The position numbers and the translations under genes were made by a program. This document shows, piece by piece, positions 8,322-17,254 of a DNA stretch of 64,000 nt. Source of the stretch: Bacillota bacterium (GTDB lineage Bacteria > Bacillota > Sulfobacillia > Sulfobacillales > Sulfobacillaceae); the NCBI GenBank assembly GCA_021820965.1, contig JAKACZ010000008.1, forward strand, positions 1 to 64,000, written 5' to 3'. Every line of letters starts with the position of its first letter. Positions within the stretch are counted from its first letter, which is position 1. The notes beneath the pieces are model-generated. The model was not told where the DNA came from. It ran no database searches and saw nothing but the letters and a program-made list of their open reading frames with translations.

Positions 8322-8660
8322 TCAGGATCTCCTCTCCGCTCCAAGAATCGTTTCGGCAACGCTGACCATGGTTCTCAGACGTTCGACCTCCGACCCCAAC
8401 ACCGATTGTCCAACCTCCGTGATGGCGTACATCTTGCGCCGCGGATCGGCCCCTTGAGGGGCCGGGATGCTTTCGATTAAACCCTTTTTCAACAAGGCGC
8501 CCAGCGCCGTATACAGAGTGCCGGCGCCAATGCGCACACGGTTGCCGCTCATGCGCTCCACGTCCTGCATAATGGCATAACCGTGGGACGGGGCCGAATA
8601 TAGGACCAGTAAGATATAGAAAAATCCCTCGGTTAACGGCAATACCTCGTCCACGAACAT
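8322..8660 (-). CDS. PadR family transcriptional regulator
   Basis: 112 aa winged-helix repressor. Typical PadR sequence: EGFFYILLVLYSAPSHGYAI, then RIGAGTLYTALGALLKKGLI (recognition helix and wing) and DPRRKMYAITEVG. ATG 8660 is used because AAGGAGAGG sits 9 bases upstream; an earlier in-frame start has none. It probably represses its own promoter through the palindrome at 8714-8752 and controls the DUF2812 gene in the same transcript. The ligand is unknown. Confidence 0.9.
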   Translation of the reverse strand: MFVDEVLPLTEGFFYILLVLYSAPSHGYAIMQDVERMSGNRVRIGAGTLYTALGALLKKGLIESIPAPQGADPRRKMYAITEVGQSVLGSEVERLRTMVSVAETILGAERRS

Positions 8661-8713
8661 GGGTTGGCCTCTCCTTGCCCCGCAGTCTATCAATTCTCGC
8701 TAGATTGACAGGC

Positions 8714-8752
8714 TATATATTAACACAGACTATATCGTGTGTCAATATATTA
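8714..8752. promoter_or_regulatory. Palindromic operator of the padR operon
   Basis: Imperfect inverted repeat TATATATTAACACA ... TGTGTCAATATATTA with a 10-base spacer, 54 bases upstream of the padR start, in very AT-rich DNA inside a GC-rich region. The size and ATAT/TGTGT arms match the kind of site bound by PadR dimers. Autoregulation is inferred. The rest of 8753-8963 shows nothing else. Confidence 0.6.
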
Positions 8753-8963
8753 GAAAAGCTATGACCTCGCCGGAAGGGCTGATACGGGTGTAGAGAGGTC
8801 GGATGGAAGAGATAACTGATAGTATGCTGCGTCAAACAGGCCGCCTTGCCTTGATTGCCGAATATTACACTAGGTCGCTAACCGGCCCAATCCGGCCCGA
8901 ACGCTTGTGGCATTTACGCCCCCGAGTGTGCATAAACGCTTTCTGTCTGAAGTCCGAAGAATC

Positions 8964-9464
8964 TTAGAGAAGTTTAGACATGGCATACTCGTGAACCCAG
9001 TGTCCATCCGGTTGCCTGATGCTATCGCGCCGAAGACCCTCCACCAAAAAGCCCTGTTTAAGGTATAGATTCAGGGCAATACGGTTCTCGCAAATCACGG
9101 TGAGTTCTAAGCGATGGAACGCATGGGCGAGTGCCCACGCCTCCATGTGCCGAAAGAGTTCAGTTCCCACTCCCTGGCCCCGGTTTGCAGCCAGGATTCC
9201 CACCACGAGGTGCCCGGTATGGCGAATCTTTCGCGGTGCTAGGGCCCGAAGCGTTAGTGCTCCGACCAGACGTTCGCCGTCCGCCACGACCCATATCATG
9301 GAACGGCCGTCCGACAGGATTTTATGAATGATATCCCGCTGTTGTTCGACAGTTGTTTGCCGCTCCCCCGGTGCCATAAGCATGAAATCGGTTTCCCGAT
9401 CGAGCTGGCGCTGCATGGCCAAAAATGCGGCCGCATCGTCCTCGGTGATTTGCCGAATCTCCAT
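8964..9464 (-). CDS. GNAT family N-acetyltransferase
   Basis: 166 aa, a complete single GNAT domain. The acetyl-CoA loop is visible as LVVGILAANRGQGVGTELF (Q/RxxGxG/A at about residue 103), followed by AFHRLELTVICENRIALNLYLKQGF, the classic C-terminal strand/helix of RimI/ribosomal-type acetyltransferases. Substrate unknown. It is a single gene, 100 bases downstream of the comB-like gene on the same strand. Confidence 0.88.
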   Translation of the reverse strand: MEIRQITEDDAAAFLAMQRQLDRETDFMLMAPGERQTTVEQQRDIIHKILSDGRSMIWVVADGERLVGALTLRALAPRKIRHTGHLVVGILAANRGQGVGTELFRHMEAWALAHAFHRLELTVICENRIALNLYLKQGFLVEGLRRDSIRQPDGHWVHEYAMSKLL

Positions 9465-9570
9465 ATTCCACCTCCCGCTCGCACTTTACGTCCATCTCTC
9501 ACGGTACACCACAGTCCAAAGCCCCTCAACGCTTGGTGCGTTTCCCCCCGCACCGAGACATACGGCACTG

Positions 9571-10311
9571 TCACCGCGCCCGGCGATACGCCTCGTCCTC
9601 GAAGATGGGGACCGTCCGACTGACATTTAGTTCACTCGCCAGGGCCACGTCCTCCGGAAAGCCCGCAGCAGCCAACTCACGCCCCGATGAGCATTCGGCA
9701 ACAGTAGCAGAGACGTCACGAGCCACCTGTCTGTAGGCTCCTGCGGCCATTTTGGCTTCCGGCGATAACTCTGCGGGATCAAAGTGACTCAGAATAGCTC
9801 CAGCTCCAATGAGGTCTTCAATAGCCGGGCGAAGCATGCCACTCGGCCATTGCTCGCCGCAGGCGATGACGGTGACAGCCGCACTCGGATACTGACGGTG
9901 GATAAACTCCGACAGGGCTTGGGCATTCCTCAAACATCCGGCGAGCACAGGAACCTGAGACTCTCGGGCGATGACCGTACAGGTCGACCCGTTCGGAGAC
10001 GGTAGCACAAGGCGCGAATGAGGCGCAAGCGACAATAAGGAATCCGGTGATAGCGACGGGACTTGCCCGCGTTTGCCCGCGAGCAGCGCACCGACGGACT
10101 GGGCAAATTCGATCGCCGAATCATCTTTGTATCGGTAAGGGAACACCACGGCGTCTCGGGAAACGGCGACATCCACGCAAGTTGTGAACGACAACACGTC
10201 AACAATCACGACCACCTGTGAACGAGGGGCCAATCGCCGAACCCCCTCAGCACCCCATTCAAATCGGATGCGATAAGAAGTTTGGTCGAAGACGTCCACC
10301 TTCCTCATCAT
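9571..10311 (-). CDS. comB: ComB-like 2-phosphosulfolactate phosphatase family protein
   Basis: 246 aa, full family length. ComB signatures: VVVIVDVLSFTTCVDVAVS near residue 35 and LVLPSPNGSTCTV near residue 102, with VLAGCLRNAQALSEF after it. The archetype is a Mg-dependent phosphatase making sulfolactate in coenzyme M biosynthesis, but many bacteria without coenzyme M have it, so the true substrate here is open. AAGGAG abuts the annotated double ATG; a GTG four codons later would have better spacing, so the start is uncertain by a few codons. No sulfolactate synthase gene is seen nearby. Confidence 0.8.
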   Translation of the reverse strand: MMRKVDVFDQTSYRIRFEWGAEGVRRLAPRSQVVVIVDVLSFTTCVDVAVSRDAVVFPYRYKDDSAIEFAQSVGALLAGKRGQVPSLSPDSLLSLAPHSRLVLPSPNGSTCTVIARESQVPVLAGCLRNAQALSEFIHRQYPSAAVTVIACGEQWPSGMLRPAIEDLIGAGAILSHFDPAELSPEAKMAAGAYRQVARDVSATVAECSSGRELAAAGFPEDVALASELNVSRTVPIFEDEAYRRAR

Positions 10312-10519
10312 CTCCTTGTCCCGTCAATTATGGGCACCGCTGTCCCCACGGAGCCACCGCACGAGGGCAGGAAGGCAACTGCTCTTGAGTCGCTTTATTC
10401 CCAATCGCGCCGGAACCTTCCGGCGTATACGCCCCCGTAAGTCCTTGATTCGTGATATGAACTGTTCTTGTCGGCAACCACGCCAACCGATCACTTCGGT
10501 TTGAGATCTGCGGGGAGGT

Positions 10520-11389
10520 CTACACCACCACACCCAAGCCCGCCGTCCGCTCGGCCCGCCTCAGGGCCCAGTGCATCATTCCGACGCCCAACCCCATCGT
10601 CACCACGGCGCCCAGGGCCAGCCCGATTAAGGCGGGTATTAGCGAAGACACTGGAGTCCCCGACAGCATGGCCAACCGCATGACGTGAAACGCATACGTT
10701 TGGGGTAACACCCTGCCCAGCGCCGCCAGCCAGCCGGGCAAGACCGCCACCGGAACATAAAGACCGGTCACGATTTGAATCAGGTAGCCGTAGATCCACG
10801 TTATCGGGTCTTGCCCTTTCTTGACCTCCAGGAGGAAGAAGAGGCTCGCCCCCATCAAACCCAGCCCCGCATTGGCCAGCACCAGCAACAGCCACGCGGC
10901 CAGCACACTGACGAGGTCGACGTGATGCATCCTCAACAACCCGGATGTGACCAACACAGCCAACGCGAGGCCCTGTAAGACCGTGGCGAACCACACCTGC
11001 CACGCGAGTCGCCCGACCAGGTTGGCCCAAATGCCCTGCACAGCCAGCCGATACGTCTCCAAGCGCTTATCCCAGAAGGCCTCAGACAGCGTCTTAAACG
11101 GCGCGTTTAAGGCCACGACGGCCACCTGGTTCAACAACACCCCGATCAGCACATAATCCACATAATTGCCGCCATAGCGGGTCACCACGCCATTGGCCAC
11201 GGGACTCAAGAACAGGGACACAAAGTACCAGACGCCCACCGTCGTCAGCTCTTGAGCCGCCGCTAACCACAGATTGGCAGGGTATAGACGCAGCCCTTTG
11301 TATTCCAACCAGGCCGCGGCCCACGATGCGCGGAAAAGCCCGGCGGTACTCCGGGGTTGGGCTTCCAAAGCGCGGGGATGTTCGGTCAT
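10520..11389 (-). CDS. ABC-2 type transporter permease
   Basis: About 289 aa from ATG 11389 (GGAGGTG 6 bases upstream). Around six hydrophobic helices, including YVDYVLIGVLLNQVAVVALN and a long C-terminal membrane pair; the central LNAPFKTLSEAFWDKRLETYRLA coupling region is typical of ABC-2 permeases. Its start overlaps the end of the ATPase gene by 4 bases (ATGA), so the two are translationally coupled. It is the last gene of a four-gene exporter operon; substrate unknown. Confidence 0.88.
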   Translation of the reverse strand: MTEHPRALEAQPRSTAGLFRASWAAAWLEYKGLRLYPANLWLAAAQELTTVGVWYFVSLFLSPVANGVVTRYGGNYVDYVLIGVLLNQVAVVALNAPFKTLSEAFWDKRLETYRLAVQGIWANLVGRLAWQVWFATVLQGLALAVLVTSGLLRMHHVDLVSVLAAWLLLVLANAGLGLMGASLFFLLEVKKGQDPITWIYGYLIQIVTGLYVPVAVLPGWLAALGRVLPQTYAFHVMRLAMLSGTPVSSLIPALIGLALGAVVTMGLGVGMMHWALRRAERTAGLGVVV

Positions 11390-12357
11390 GACGGCACCTC
11401 CGGGGTGGGAATCCACTGCTGAAAGACGTCGTCAAGCGACGGCCGCTCACTCGTCATGCGCACGAGGCGCCATCCCGTGCGGGCGATCCAGCGGAGCAGG
11501 GCCGGCGTCGTGGCTGCCACATCCTGGGACCACACGGTCATCACGTGGTCCCCCGGCTGGTCTCCGGGCTCCAGGGTCCACCGGTCGACGCCCGGCCACG
11601 AGACCGGCTCGGTCGGCAGGACACCCGGACCTGCCAGGCTCGCCCGGATCGGGCGCACTCGTGCCACCGAGCGCAAGAGATCCGCCGTCGGCATGTGCGT
11701 CAGGAGGCGCCCCTGGGACAACAACGCGATATCCGTACAGAGTTCTTCGGCTTCTTCCATCACATGCGTGGTTAGCACCACGCTCACGCCGTGATGGGTA
11801 TTGAGGTCCCGAATCAAATCGCGCACCGATCGCACCCCGTCCGCATCCAGCTTGTTTGTCGGCTCATCCAAAAAGACCAGGCGATTCTCTGCCAGGAGCG
11901 AGCGGGCGAGGGCAAGACGCTGGCGCTGACCCGCACTGATATGCATCGGCCAGGCCTCGGCCTTGTCGGTGAGATGAAGCCGTTCCAATAACTCCGCAAT
12001 GCGTTGGCGGGCCCGTAGTCCATAGAGCCCGTACACGGGGGCCCAGAAGGCCAGATTCTGGCGGACCGTCAGATTGTTGTCGATCCCGACATCCGCCGTG
12101 GGCGCCACCAAACTCACCCCCGCGCGCACCTGGCGGGCCTGGCGCACCACATCATAGCCGAGTACCGTGCCGCCGCCGCTGTCGGGCCGGAGCAATCCCG
12201 TCATCATTTTGATCAGGGTGGTCTTACCCGCGCCATTTTCGCCCAAGAGCCCGAGAATCCGCCCTTCCGGCAGGGTAAGGCTCACCCCCTCCACCGCCAT
12301 CTTCGGCGGAGGTCCCGGGTAGTTTTTGAGCAAATCATGCACGGCGATTACTGCCAT
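11386..12357 (-). CDS. ABC transporter ATP-binding protein (ABC-2 exporter)
   Basis: About 323 aa from ATG 12357. Walker A GENGAGKTTLIK, signature HISAGQRQRLALARS (variant of LSGGQ), Walker B RLVFLDEPTNKLD and switch His in VVLTTHVMEEAEEL. A C-terminal ~100-residue extension after the ATPase core resembles that of drug/antibiotic exporter ATPases. The ATG overlaps the upstream permease gene and follows a GGGAGGGG site. Likely partner of the 10520-11389 permease. Confidence 0.92.
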   Translation of the reverse strand: MAVIAVHDLLKNYPGPPPKMAVEGVSLTLPEGRILGLLGENGAGKTTLIKMMTGLLRPDSGGGTVLGYDVVRQARQVRAGVSLVAPTADVGIDNNLTVRQNLAFWAPVYGLYGLRARQRIAELLERLHLTDKAEAWPMHISAGQRQRLALARSLLAENRLVFLDEPTNKLDADGVRSVRDLIRDLNTHHGVSVVLTTHVMEEAEELCTDIALLSQGRLLTHMPTADLLRSVARVRPIRASLAGPGVLPTEPVSWPGVDRWTLEPGDQPGDHVMTVWSQDVAATTPALLRWIARTGWRLVRMTSERPSLDDVFQQWIPTPEVPS

Positions 12358-13262
12358 CGCGTCAGGCTCCCCTCCCGCCGCGCCTTTTCGATGCCCCGGC
12401 CATACGCCAGCAGACCGAGCGGCACCAGCACGAGCGCCATCAGGCCCAGGGCTGCCGCATCCACCGTCAGCGGTGACCACGGCAACACCTGTTGCAACGG
12501 TAGCACCGCCCGGGAGATCTGGGCGTGGGGATCCATCAATCGGCGCAGCGCATCAAAAGCATACGTATGGGGAATCAGACACGCCACCCACTGCAGGGGG
12601 CGCGGCAAGACCGTGACCGGATAATAGGTGCCGGCCAGCAAGGTCGCCAGCAACTGTTGGACGATAAAGCGGACCGGTTCCGTGCCCCGTTTGATATTCC
12701 ACAGATAAAAGGAACTGGCACTCAGCATGCCAATCCCGAACGCCGCGGCCAGCAGCAGTGCCGTAAACCCCAACGCCAACAACCAATGCTCAAAACGAAA
12801 CACAGCCCCAAAGAGCCACACCCCAAACGCACCGACAATGAATAGACGGGGATAGTCGTCGATCAAGGATTTGGTCATCAAGCCCACAAGCGGCGTGAAA
12901 ATCGACATGGGGCTTAACAGATACAGATCCATGGTCCCGTTAAAATAACTGCGGGCGATGCGCGTATAGGGATCTGCCAAGTTTGTATATAAGAAGACGT
13001 TCACGGCAATGCCCACCACAATGAAGGACATGTAGTTCGTACCGTAGGCGACGCCCATGAGATGGCTGGCATGCCCGCGCACCATCCGCCCCATCAGGAA
13101 ATACAGGAGGCTGGTCACAAAGATGTTGGCGAGCCACATGAGCTGATTCACCCGGTACGATTGCCAGATGCGGTATTCCCGCACAGCAAACGCCCCCAGG
13201 GTAACCAATTCATACCCGAGTCGACGTCCCCAAGAGCGCGCCACGGAGGAGTCCGGCCCCAT
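12348..13262 (-). CDS. ABC-2 type transporter permease
   Basis: About 304 aa from ATG 13262. Six predicted helices; typical sequences are MWLANIFVTSLLYFLMG (first helices), YFNGTMDLYLLSPMSIF (cytoplasmic coupling helix with the sex-linked 'LLSP' pattern of ABC-2 permeases) and LLATLLAGTYYPVTVLPRPL. The start overlaps the stop of the upstream ATPase (TAATG) and its end overlaps the next ATPase, so all four exporter genes form one operon. Probably pairs with the 13262-14338 ATPase. Confidence 0.88.
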   Translation of the reverse strand: MGPDSSVARSWGRRLGYELVTLGAFAVREYRIWQSYRVNQLMWLANIFVTSLLYFLMGRMVRGHASHLMGVAYGTNYMSFIVVGIAVNVFLYTNLADPYTRIARSYFNGTMDLYLLSPMSIFTPLVGLMTKSLIDDYPRLFIVGAFGVWLFGAVFRFEHWLLALGFTALLLAAAFGIGMLSASSFYLWNIKRGTEPVRFIVQQLLATLLAGTYYPVTVLPRPLQWVACLIPHTYAFDALRRLMDPHAQISRAVLPLQQVLPWSPLTVDAAALGLMALVLVPLGLLAYGRGIEKARREGSLTRWQ

Positions 13263-14338
13263 TACGCGGTCACCTCCCCGGCCGTGCTGAGGGCTTCGTC
13301 CGCCAGCACATCTTGCAGCGACGGGGCCCGTTCCGTCAGTTCCGTAATCGTAACTCCGGCGCTCTCCAGCCAGGTGATGACCTCCATCAAGGCGTCGGGA
13401 TGCTGGGCATCCACCGTGACCTGCCACTGCACCAGGCCTAGCGGGCCGGGACGCGGTCGGCGGACCACGCGGGACACCGCCGCGGGCGGCACAACATCGG
13501 GCGTGCCCGTGCCGGTCGTGACCAAGTCTACGATACGACGGCCACGCAATCGTTCCACCAGGTCCGTCACGGTGCCGTATCCGGCCACCTGGCCCTGCGC
13601 CAACAGCAACACGTGATCCGCGAGGGTGGCCACGGCCTCGGCGTCGTGGTCCGATATCACCACCGTTTGTCCCCGCTCACGGGCGAGGCCCTCAATCAAC
13701 TGGAGCAGCGCATGCCGATGATGGGGATCCAGCCCCACCAGGGGCTCATCCAACAAAACCACTGGCGTGTGCCAGAGCAATGCGCGGGCCATCATAACCC
13801 GCTGCCGCATCCCATTGGACAAGGCCGAGACTGATTTTGCTCGGTCAGCCCAGAGATCCAAGGCGCGCAGGGCCTCGTCGCTGCGCTGTTTCGCCAGGGC
13901 GGTCGGCATCCCGCTCAAGCGGGCAAAAAAATGCAGGTTTTCCTCGGCGGTCAGGGCCCATTCGAGCCCCATCCATCCGGTCGTCGAGACGTAGGAGACC
14001 TGCCGACGAATGGTGCGGGTCTCGGCCAGCGGCACGCCCGCCACCTGACCCACCCCGGCGGTGGGGCGAATTAACCCCGCCAGGATCTTAATCAGCGTGG
14101 TCTTGCCCGAGCCATTGGGACCGAGGACTCCGAAAATTTCGCCGGAAGCCACCGCCACCGTACAGTCCGCCAGCGCCACCACCGGCGGGGTCATGGCGGC
14201 GGTCGGTCGGACCGCCTGCAGCCCGTTCCGGACCCAAAGAGCGGGACCCTGAATCTCCAATTTGGTCCCCCGCAAGGACGGCACACGCCCCGGGAAGACC
14301 TTGCGCACACCCTGCAGTTGAATTGTCATCGACTCCAT
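13262..14338 (-). CDS. ABC transporter ATP-binding protein (ABC-2 exporter)
   Basis: 358 aa. Walker A GPNGSGKTTLIKILAG, signature ALSNGMRQRVMMARAL (variant LSGGQ), Walker B PVVLLDEPLVGLDP, switch His VVISDHDAEAVATL. An unusual ~45-residue insertion (roughly residues 18-62: RVPSLRGTKLEIQGPALW...) lies before the usual second strand, and the C-terminal ~90 residues form an ABC-2 regulatory extension. Two different ATPase-permease pairs in one operon suggest either a heterotetrameric exporter or two linked exporters. Confidence 0.9.
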   Translation of the reverse strand: MESMTIQLQGVRKVFPGRVPSLRGTKLEIQGPALWVRNGLQAVRPTAAMTPPVVALADCTVAVASGEIFGVLGPNGSGKTTLIKILAGLIRPTAGVGQVAGVPLAETRTIRRQVSYVSTTGWMGLEWALTAEENLHFFARLSGMPTALAKQRSDEALRALDLWADRAKSVSALSNGMRQRVMMARALLWHTPVVLLDEPLVGLDPHHRHALLQLIEGLARERGQTVVISDHDAEAVATLADHVLLLAQGQVAGYGTVTDLVERLRGRRIVDLVTTGTGTPDVVPPAAVSRVVRRPRPGPLGLVQWQVTVDAQHPDALMEVITWLESAGVTITELTERAPSLQDVLADEALSTAGEVTA

Positions 14339-14342
14339 GCGC

Positions 14343-15272
14343 CTAACTCCAATGCTGCACGGTCGTAATGACGTGCTGGGTGGCCGCGGCGCGGCTCTCG
14401 GCCCGTCGGACGATGGCTAAGAGATCGGCCATCACACTGGCCACGTCCCACAAGGCCCAGAAGTGCGGACCCGGATCCCCGGCTTCGAGGTAGCCCTGCA
14501 GGACCGCCTCACGATCAACGGGATCCGGCCAGCGCCCCAAGTCATAGGCGGGATGGCCAATATTGGCATCGCCAAAATCGATCAAGCCCGTGAATGCACC
14601 CGTGGCGGGGTCCACAAAGGTATGAGTGGGTCCAGGATTGGTGTGCAGCGCCACGGCCACCGGTTCGGTGGGAACGTGTTCGACGGCTTGGGCCGTCAGC
14701 GTCGCGAGGTCAAAGGGAAAGGGCCAGCCAATCCCCCGTTGGTCCAAGTAACCCGCATAATCGTGGAGGTCTTCCGCCACCGCAGCCTTTAGATCCGGCA
14801 GCGTGAACTCCTCGGGAAATAGCCCCGAAGACCGCAGTGGCGCTTGGGGGACCTGGTGGATCCGCCGAATCGTGCGGCCGAGGGCTTGCAGCGTTGCGGT
14901 CCGAGCCGCCGCCGGAATGGGGGTGCGCACGGCGGCATCGCCCGCCATACGGGTCATACAGGTATACTCGACGCCGTCTTCCTGGCCATAGCCCAACACC
15001 CGCGGCACGGCGATATCCGGGGCTGCCCCGGCGAGATGGCGCAGAAAGACTACTTCCTTTTCGAGACTCGTCCAGGATCGCCATTGCGGGGGCCGCTGCA
15101 CCTTGCACACGACGTCAGTGTCCACGAAATACACGCGGGCTTCGCCGCCGGTTTCGTCGATGCCCGTGACCGCGCGCGCTTCGGGGAGATGCTGGCGTAC
15201 GAGCCGCAGGACGTGCGCCGGGTCCAACACCGGATCCGGCGCCCCTGGTTGATAGTACTTACGAATAATCAC
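14343..15272 (-). CDS. APH-like phosphotransferase with altered catalytic motif
   Basis: About 309 aa from GTG 15272, chosen because AGGAGGGG lies 5 bases upstream; the longer frame crosses the promoter region. Kinase-like fold marks: RVYFVDTDVVCKVQRP (ATP-Lys), EKEVVFLRHL (helix C Glu) and GLIDFGDANIGHPAYDL (Mg loop). The catalytic loop reads ALHTNPGPTHTFV where the family has HGD...(N): the catalytic Asp is Asn. It could be a pseudokinase, or a resistance enzyme with altered chemistry. It is the first gene of the exporter operon, so a link to antibiotic self-protection is plausible but unproven. Confidence 0.75.
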   Translation of the reverse strand: MIIRKYYQPGAPDPVLDPAHVLRLVRQHLPEARAVTGIDETGGEARVYFVDTDVVCKVQRPPQWRSWTSLEKEVVFLRHLAGAAPDIAVPRVLGYGQEDGVEYTCMTRMAGDAAVRTPIPAAARTATLQALGRTIRRIHQVPQAPLRSSGLFPEEFTLPDLKAAVAEDLHDYAGYLDQRGIGWPFPFDLATLTAQAVEHVPTEPVAVALHTNPGPTHTFVDPATGAFTGLIDFGDANIGHPAYDLGRWPDPVDREAVLQGYLEAGDPGPHFWALWDVASVMADLLAIVRRAESRAAATQHVITTVQHWS

Positions 15273-15331
15273 AAAACCCCTCCTATGTCGGTGTGAACCG
15301 GGGATGGATCGGACAGAACCGTGTGCTATAG

Positions 15332-15347
15332 TGTAACCATGGTTACA
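15332..15347. promoter_or_regulatory. Perfect 16-bp palindrome between divergent operons
   Basis: TGTAACCATGGTTACA is a perfect palindrome located 60 bases upstream of the APH-like GTG and 58 bases upstream of chrB. GTGTAAC-N2-GTTACAG is the style of site bound by GntR/TetR-type dimers. It probably controls one or both directions; no regulator gene other than the ChrB-like protein lies next to it. Confidence 0.6.
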
Positions 15348-15404
15348 GCATAAGCAACCCGAGGATCGCGCGTCAACCCCGGTTGTCGGGAAAGGAGGGA
15401 CCGT

Positions 15405-15830
15405 GTGCGTCACTGGGTCCTTTTGCACTATCGGGTACCGCCCACACCGAGCGCTGGCCGTGTAGCGGTCTGGCGTAAGTTAAAACAGCTCGGGGCGCTG
15501 TTGGTCCACGACTCGGTCTGGGTACTCCCAGATACGCCCTGGACCACGGAACAGTTGCAATGGTTAGCCGCGGAGATTGCCGAACGGCACGGGGACGCTT
15601 TCGTGTGGCAAGCCCAAGGGATGATGCCCGGTCAAGACGCCGCACTCCGGGCCCGCTTTCTTGCGGCGAGCGAAGAGGAATACCGCGCCATTGGGCAGGA
15701 CCTGCAGCAAGACGGGGCCGACCGCATGACGCTGGCCAAACGGTATCAGCAAGCCCACCGCCGCGATTATTTTGGGTGTCCGCTGGGACCACAAATCTAC
15801 CAGGCACTAATCCGTGCCAAGGAGGACTAA
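15405..15830 (+). CDS. chrB: ChrB N-terminal domain protein
   Basis: 141 aa covering only the N-terminal ChrB domain: WVLLHYRVPPTPSAGRVAVWRKLKQLGAL, then LHDSVWVLPD and a helical LEEI-like segment. GTG start with GGAGGG 5 bases upstream. In most species ChrB is a single ~300 aa chromate-responsive regulator; here the C-terminal half is a separate gene 8 bases downstream. It could sense chromate or another stress and bind the palindrome upstream. Confidence 0.82.
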   Translation: MRHWVLLHYRVPPTPSAGRVAVWRKLKQLGALLVHDSVWVLPDTPWTTEQLQWLAAEIAERHGDAFVWQAQGMMPGQDAALRARFLAASEEEYRAIGQDLQQDGADRMTLAKRYQQAHRRDYFGCPLGPQIYQALIRAKED

Positions 15831-15837
15831 CCGTCCG

Positions 15838-16257
15838 ATGAAATGGATAACGCGCCAACAGGTGGGCATCGACCGCATAGCCAGTGCGTGGCTCATCACC
15901 CGGTTTATCGATCCCCAGGCAGCGTTTGCCTTTATCCCCGACCCATCCGCCGCACCGGACCCAATGCTGGGGGAGCCGTTTGACATGCCGGGGGTTCGGC
16001 TGACCCATCGGCACGGCCATTGCACGTTTCACACGATCGTGGAGGAGTATGCCCTCGACGATCCGATCCTGCATCGTATCGCCCGTATCGTGGATGAAGC
16101 CGATACCATTCAGGACGCGCAGGTCGAGCCCGCGGCCATCGGGGTCGATTGGATCTGCCGGGGGTTGCGCCTGATCTGCCAGGATGATACGGAGGCCTTG
16201 CAGCACGGGCACCGCCTCTTCGAGAGTCTGTATGCGTATCTTCAGAGTGAAGCGTAA
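15838..16257 (+). CDS. ChrB C-terminal domain (chromate resistance) protein
   Basis: 139 aa from ATG 15838, with AAGGAGG inside the end of the preceding gene. Typical ChrB_C sequences: WITRQQVGIDRIASAWLITR, FIDPQAAFAFIP, the His-rich THRHGHCTFHTIV and IARIVDEADTIQ. Forms a two-gene unit with the ChrB N-terminal gene; together they equal one standard ChrB. No ChrA chromate pump is seen in the window. Confidence 0.82.
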   Translation: MKWITRQQVGIDRIASAWLITRFIDPQAAFAFIPDPSAAPDPMLGEPFDMPGVRLTHRHGHCTFHTIVEEYALDDPILHRIARIVDEADTIQDAQVEPAAIGVDWICRGLRLICQDDTEALQHGHRLFESLYAYLQSEA

Positions 16258-17254
16258 GCACGGATATACCCCGGGACCTGGCGACGCCGGTCAGGCCGTG
16301 GAATTCGTTGCCGCTGGGCCAGGCTAACACGTGGCGCGGGGACCGGACCCTGCCTCTCGTGGGGTGGTTATCGAATACCACTGATATCCCTCGATTACTT
16401 CCGATGCGAATAGCCTGCTAAACGGCCCGTTAGTTCCTAAAGGATCGCCATCCTCGGATTCGTGACGCCAGCCAAATGGGCGCGCGTTGTGACACCACTG
16501 ACCCCATGAATAAATTCAGGGGTCTGCCGTAAACGGTGCCTTTTCGACCATAAAGTCCGGATACCCGTTTAAAACATCACGACGCATTGCAGCCACATGA
16601 CGCAAGGCACACGTTTGGTGCTCCTTCGATGCATAAGGAGGACACCAAAGTACGTACAGGCTGCCGATAATGAGATGACGCAGCCTGAGCCGTGGCGGAA
16701 CCCGCCGCCGTAGATGTTCCTGCTTCTTTTCGTCGGCCGTTTGGCTGCGTCGGATTGCTGCACCCCTAGCAATTTGGCGGTGCAACGTCGCAGGCCTGTT
16801 TCACAATCTGGTGCAGAGAAAGCTTCGGCACTGTCGAGGAGCTGACACGCCAGTGATTGCTCGACGCCTCGACTGAAGAGGCCATCGCGCTGGAGATAGC
16901 TGATACCGCATTTCCATGGATGCGCTAACACAGCAAGAATACCCGCGGCGATGGCTTCACTCCCGCCGGCTTTATCGTATCCTTGCCGCCCTCTAGAACT
17001 GGAAGGTACCTCATGAGGCGCGACAAGAAACCATCCGCCGCTAAACATGGTGTTCAGGTGACAAAGCCATGCGCACACATGACTCCGCTGTGGCGTCCAC
17101 CCCCTCAAAAGTCTATTGGCAACTGTGCACCGCGGCCGTTTATGCCGCTGAGCGGCCCTTCAATTTTTTCAATGATCATGTAGTTGAATTTTCCGTCGGT
17201 TGGGGTCATAATCCAAAGGTAACCAGGCGGTTCCGTTCAGCAAAGGAGGTTCGT
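16258..17254. other. Gene-free segment with one dispersed repeat
   Basis: About 1 kb without a supportable gene. It holds the 53-base repeat at 16484-16536 and, just upstream of 17255, the ribosome site and probable promoter of the lipoprotein gene. The long frames here have no recognisable family and atypical composition. Confidence 0.5.
16484..16536. repeat. Copy 1 of a ~53-base dispersed repeat
   Basis: Nearly identical to 45283-45336 (about three differences plus one extra G). The core contains an inverted repeat GACCCC ... GGGGTC around ATGAATNAATTCA and ends CTGCCGTAAACGG. It could be an IS end or a small hairpin element; no transposase gene is next to either copy. Confidence 0.7.

Noticed and set aside
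16569..17108. 179 aa minus-strand ORF
   Set aside because: No recognisable family, no convincing ribosome site, and it overlaps the promoter side of the lipoprotein gene.
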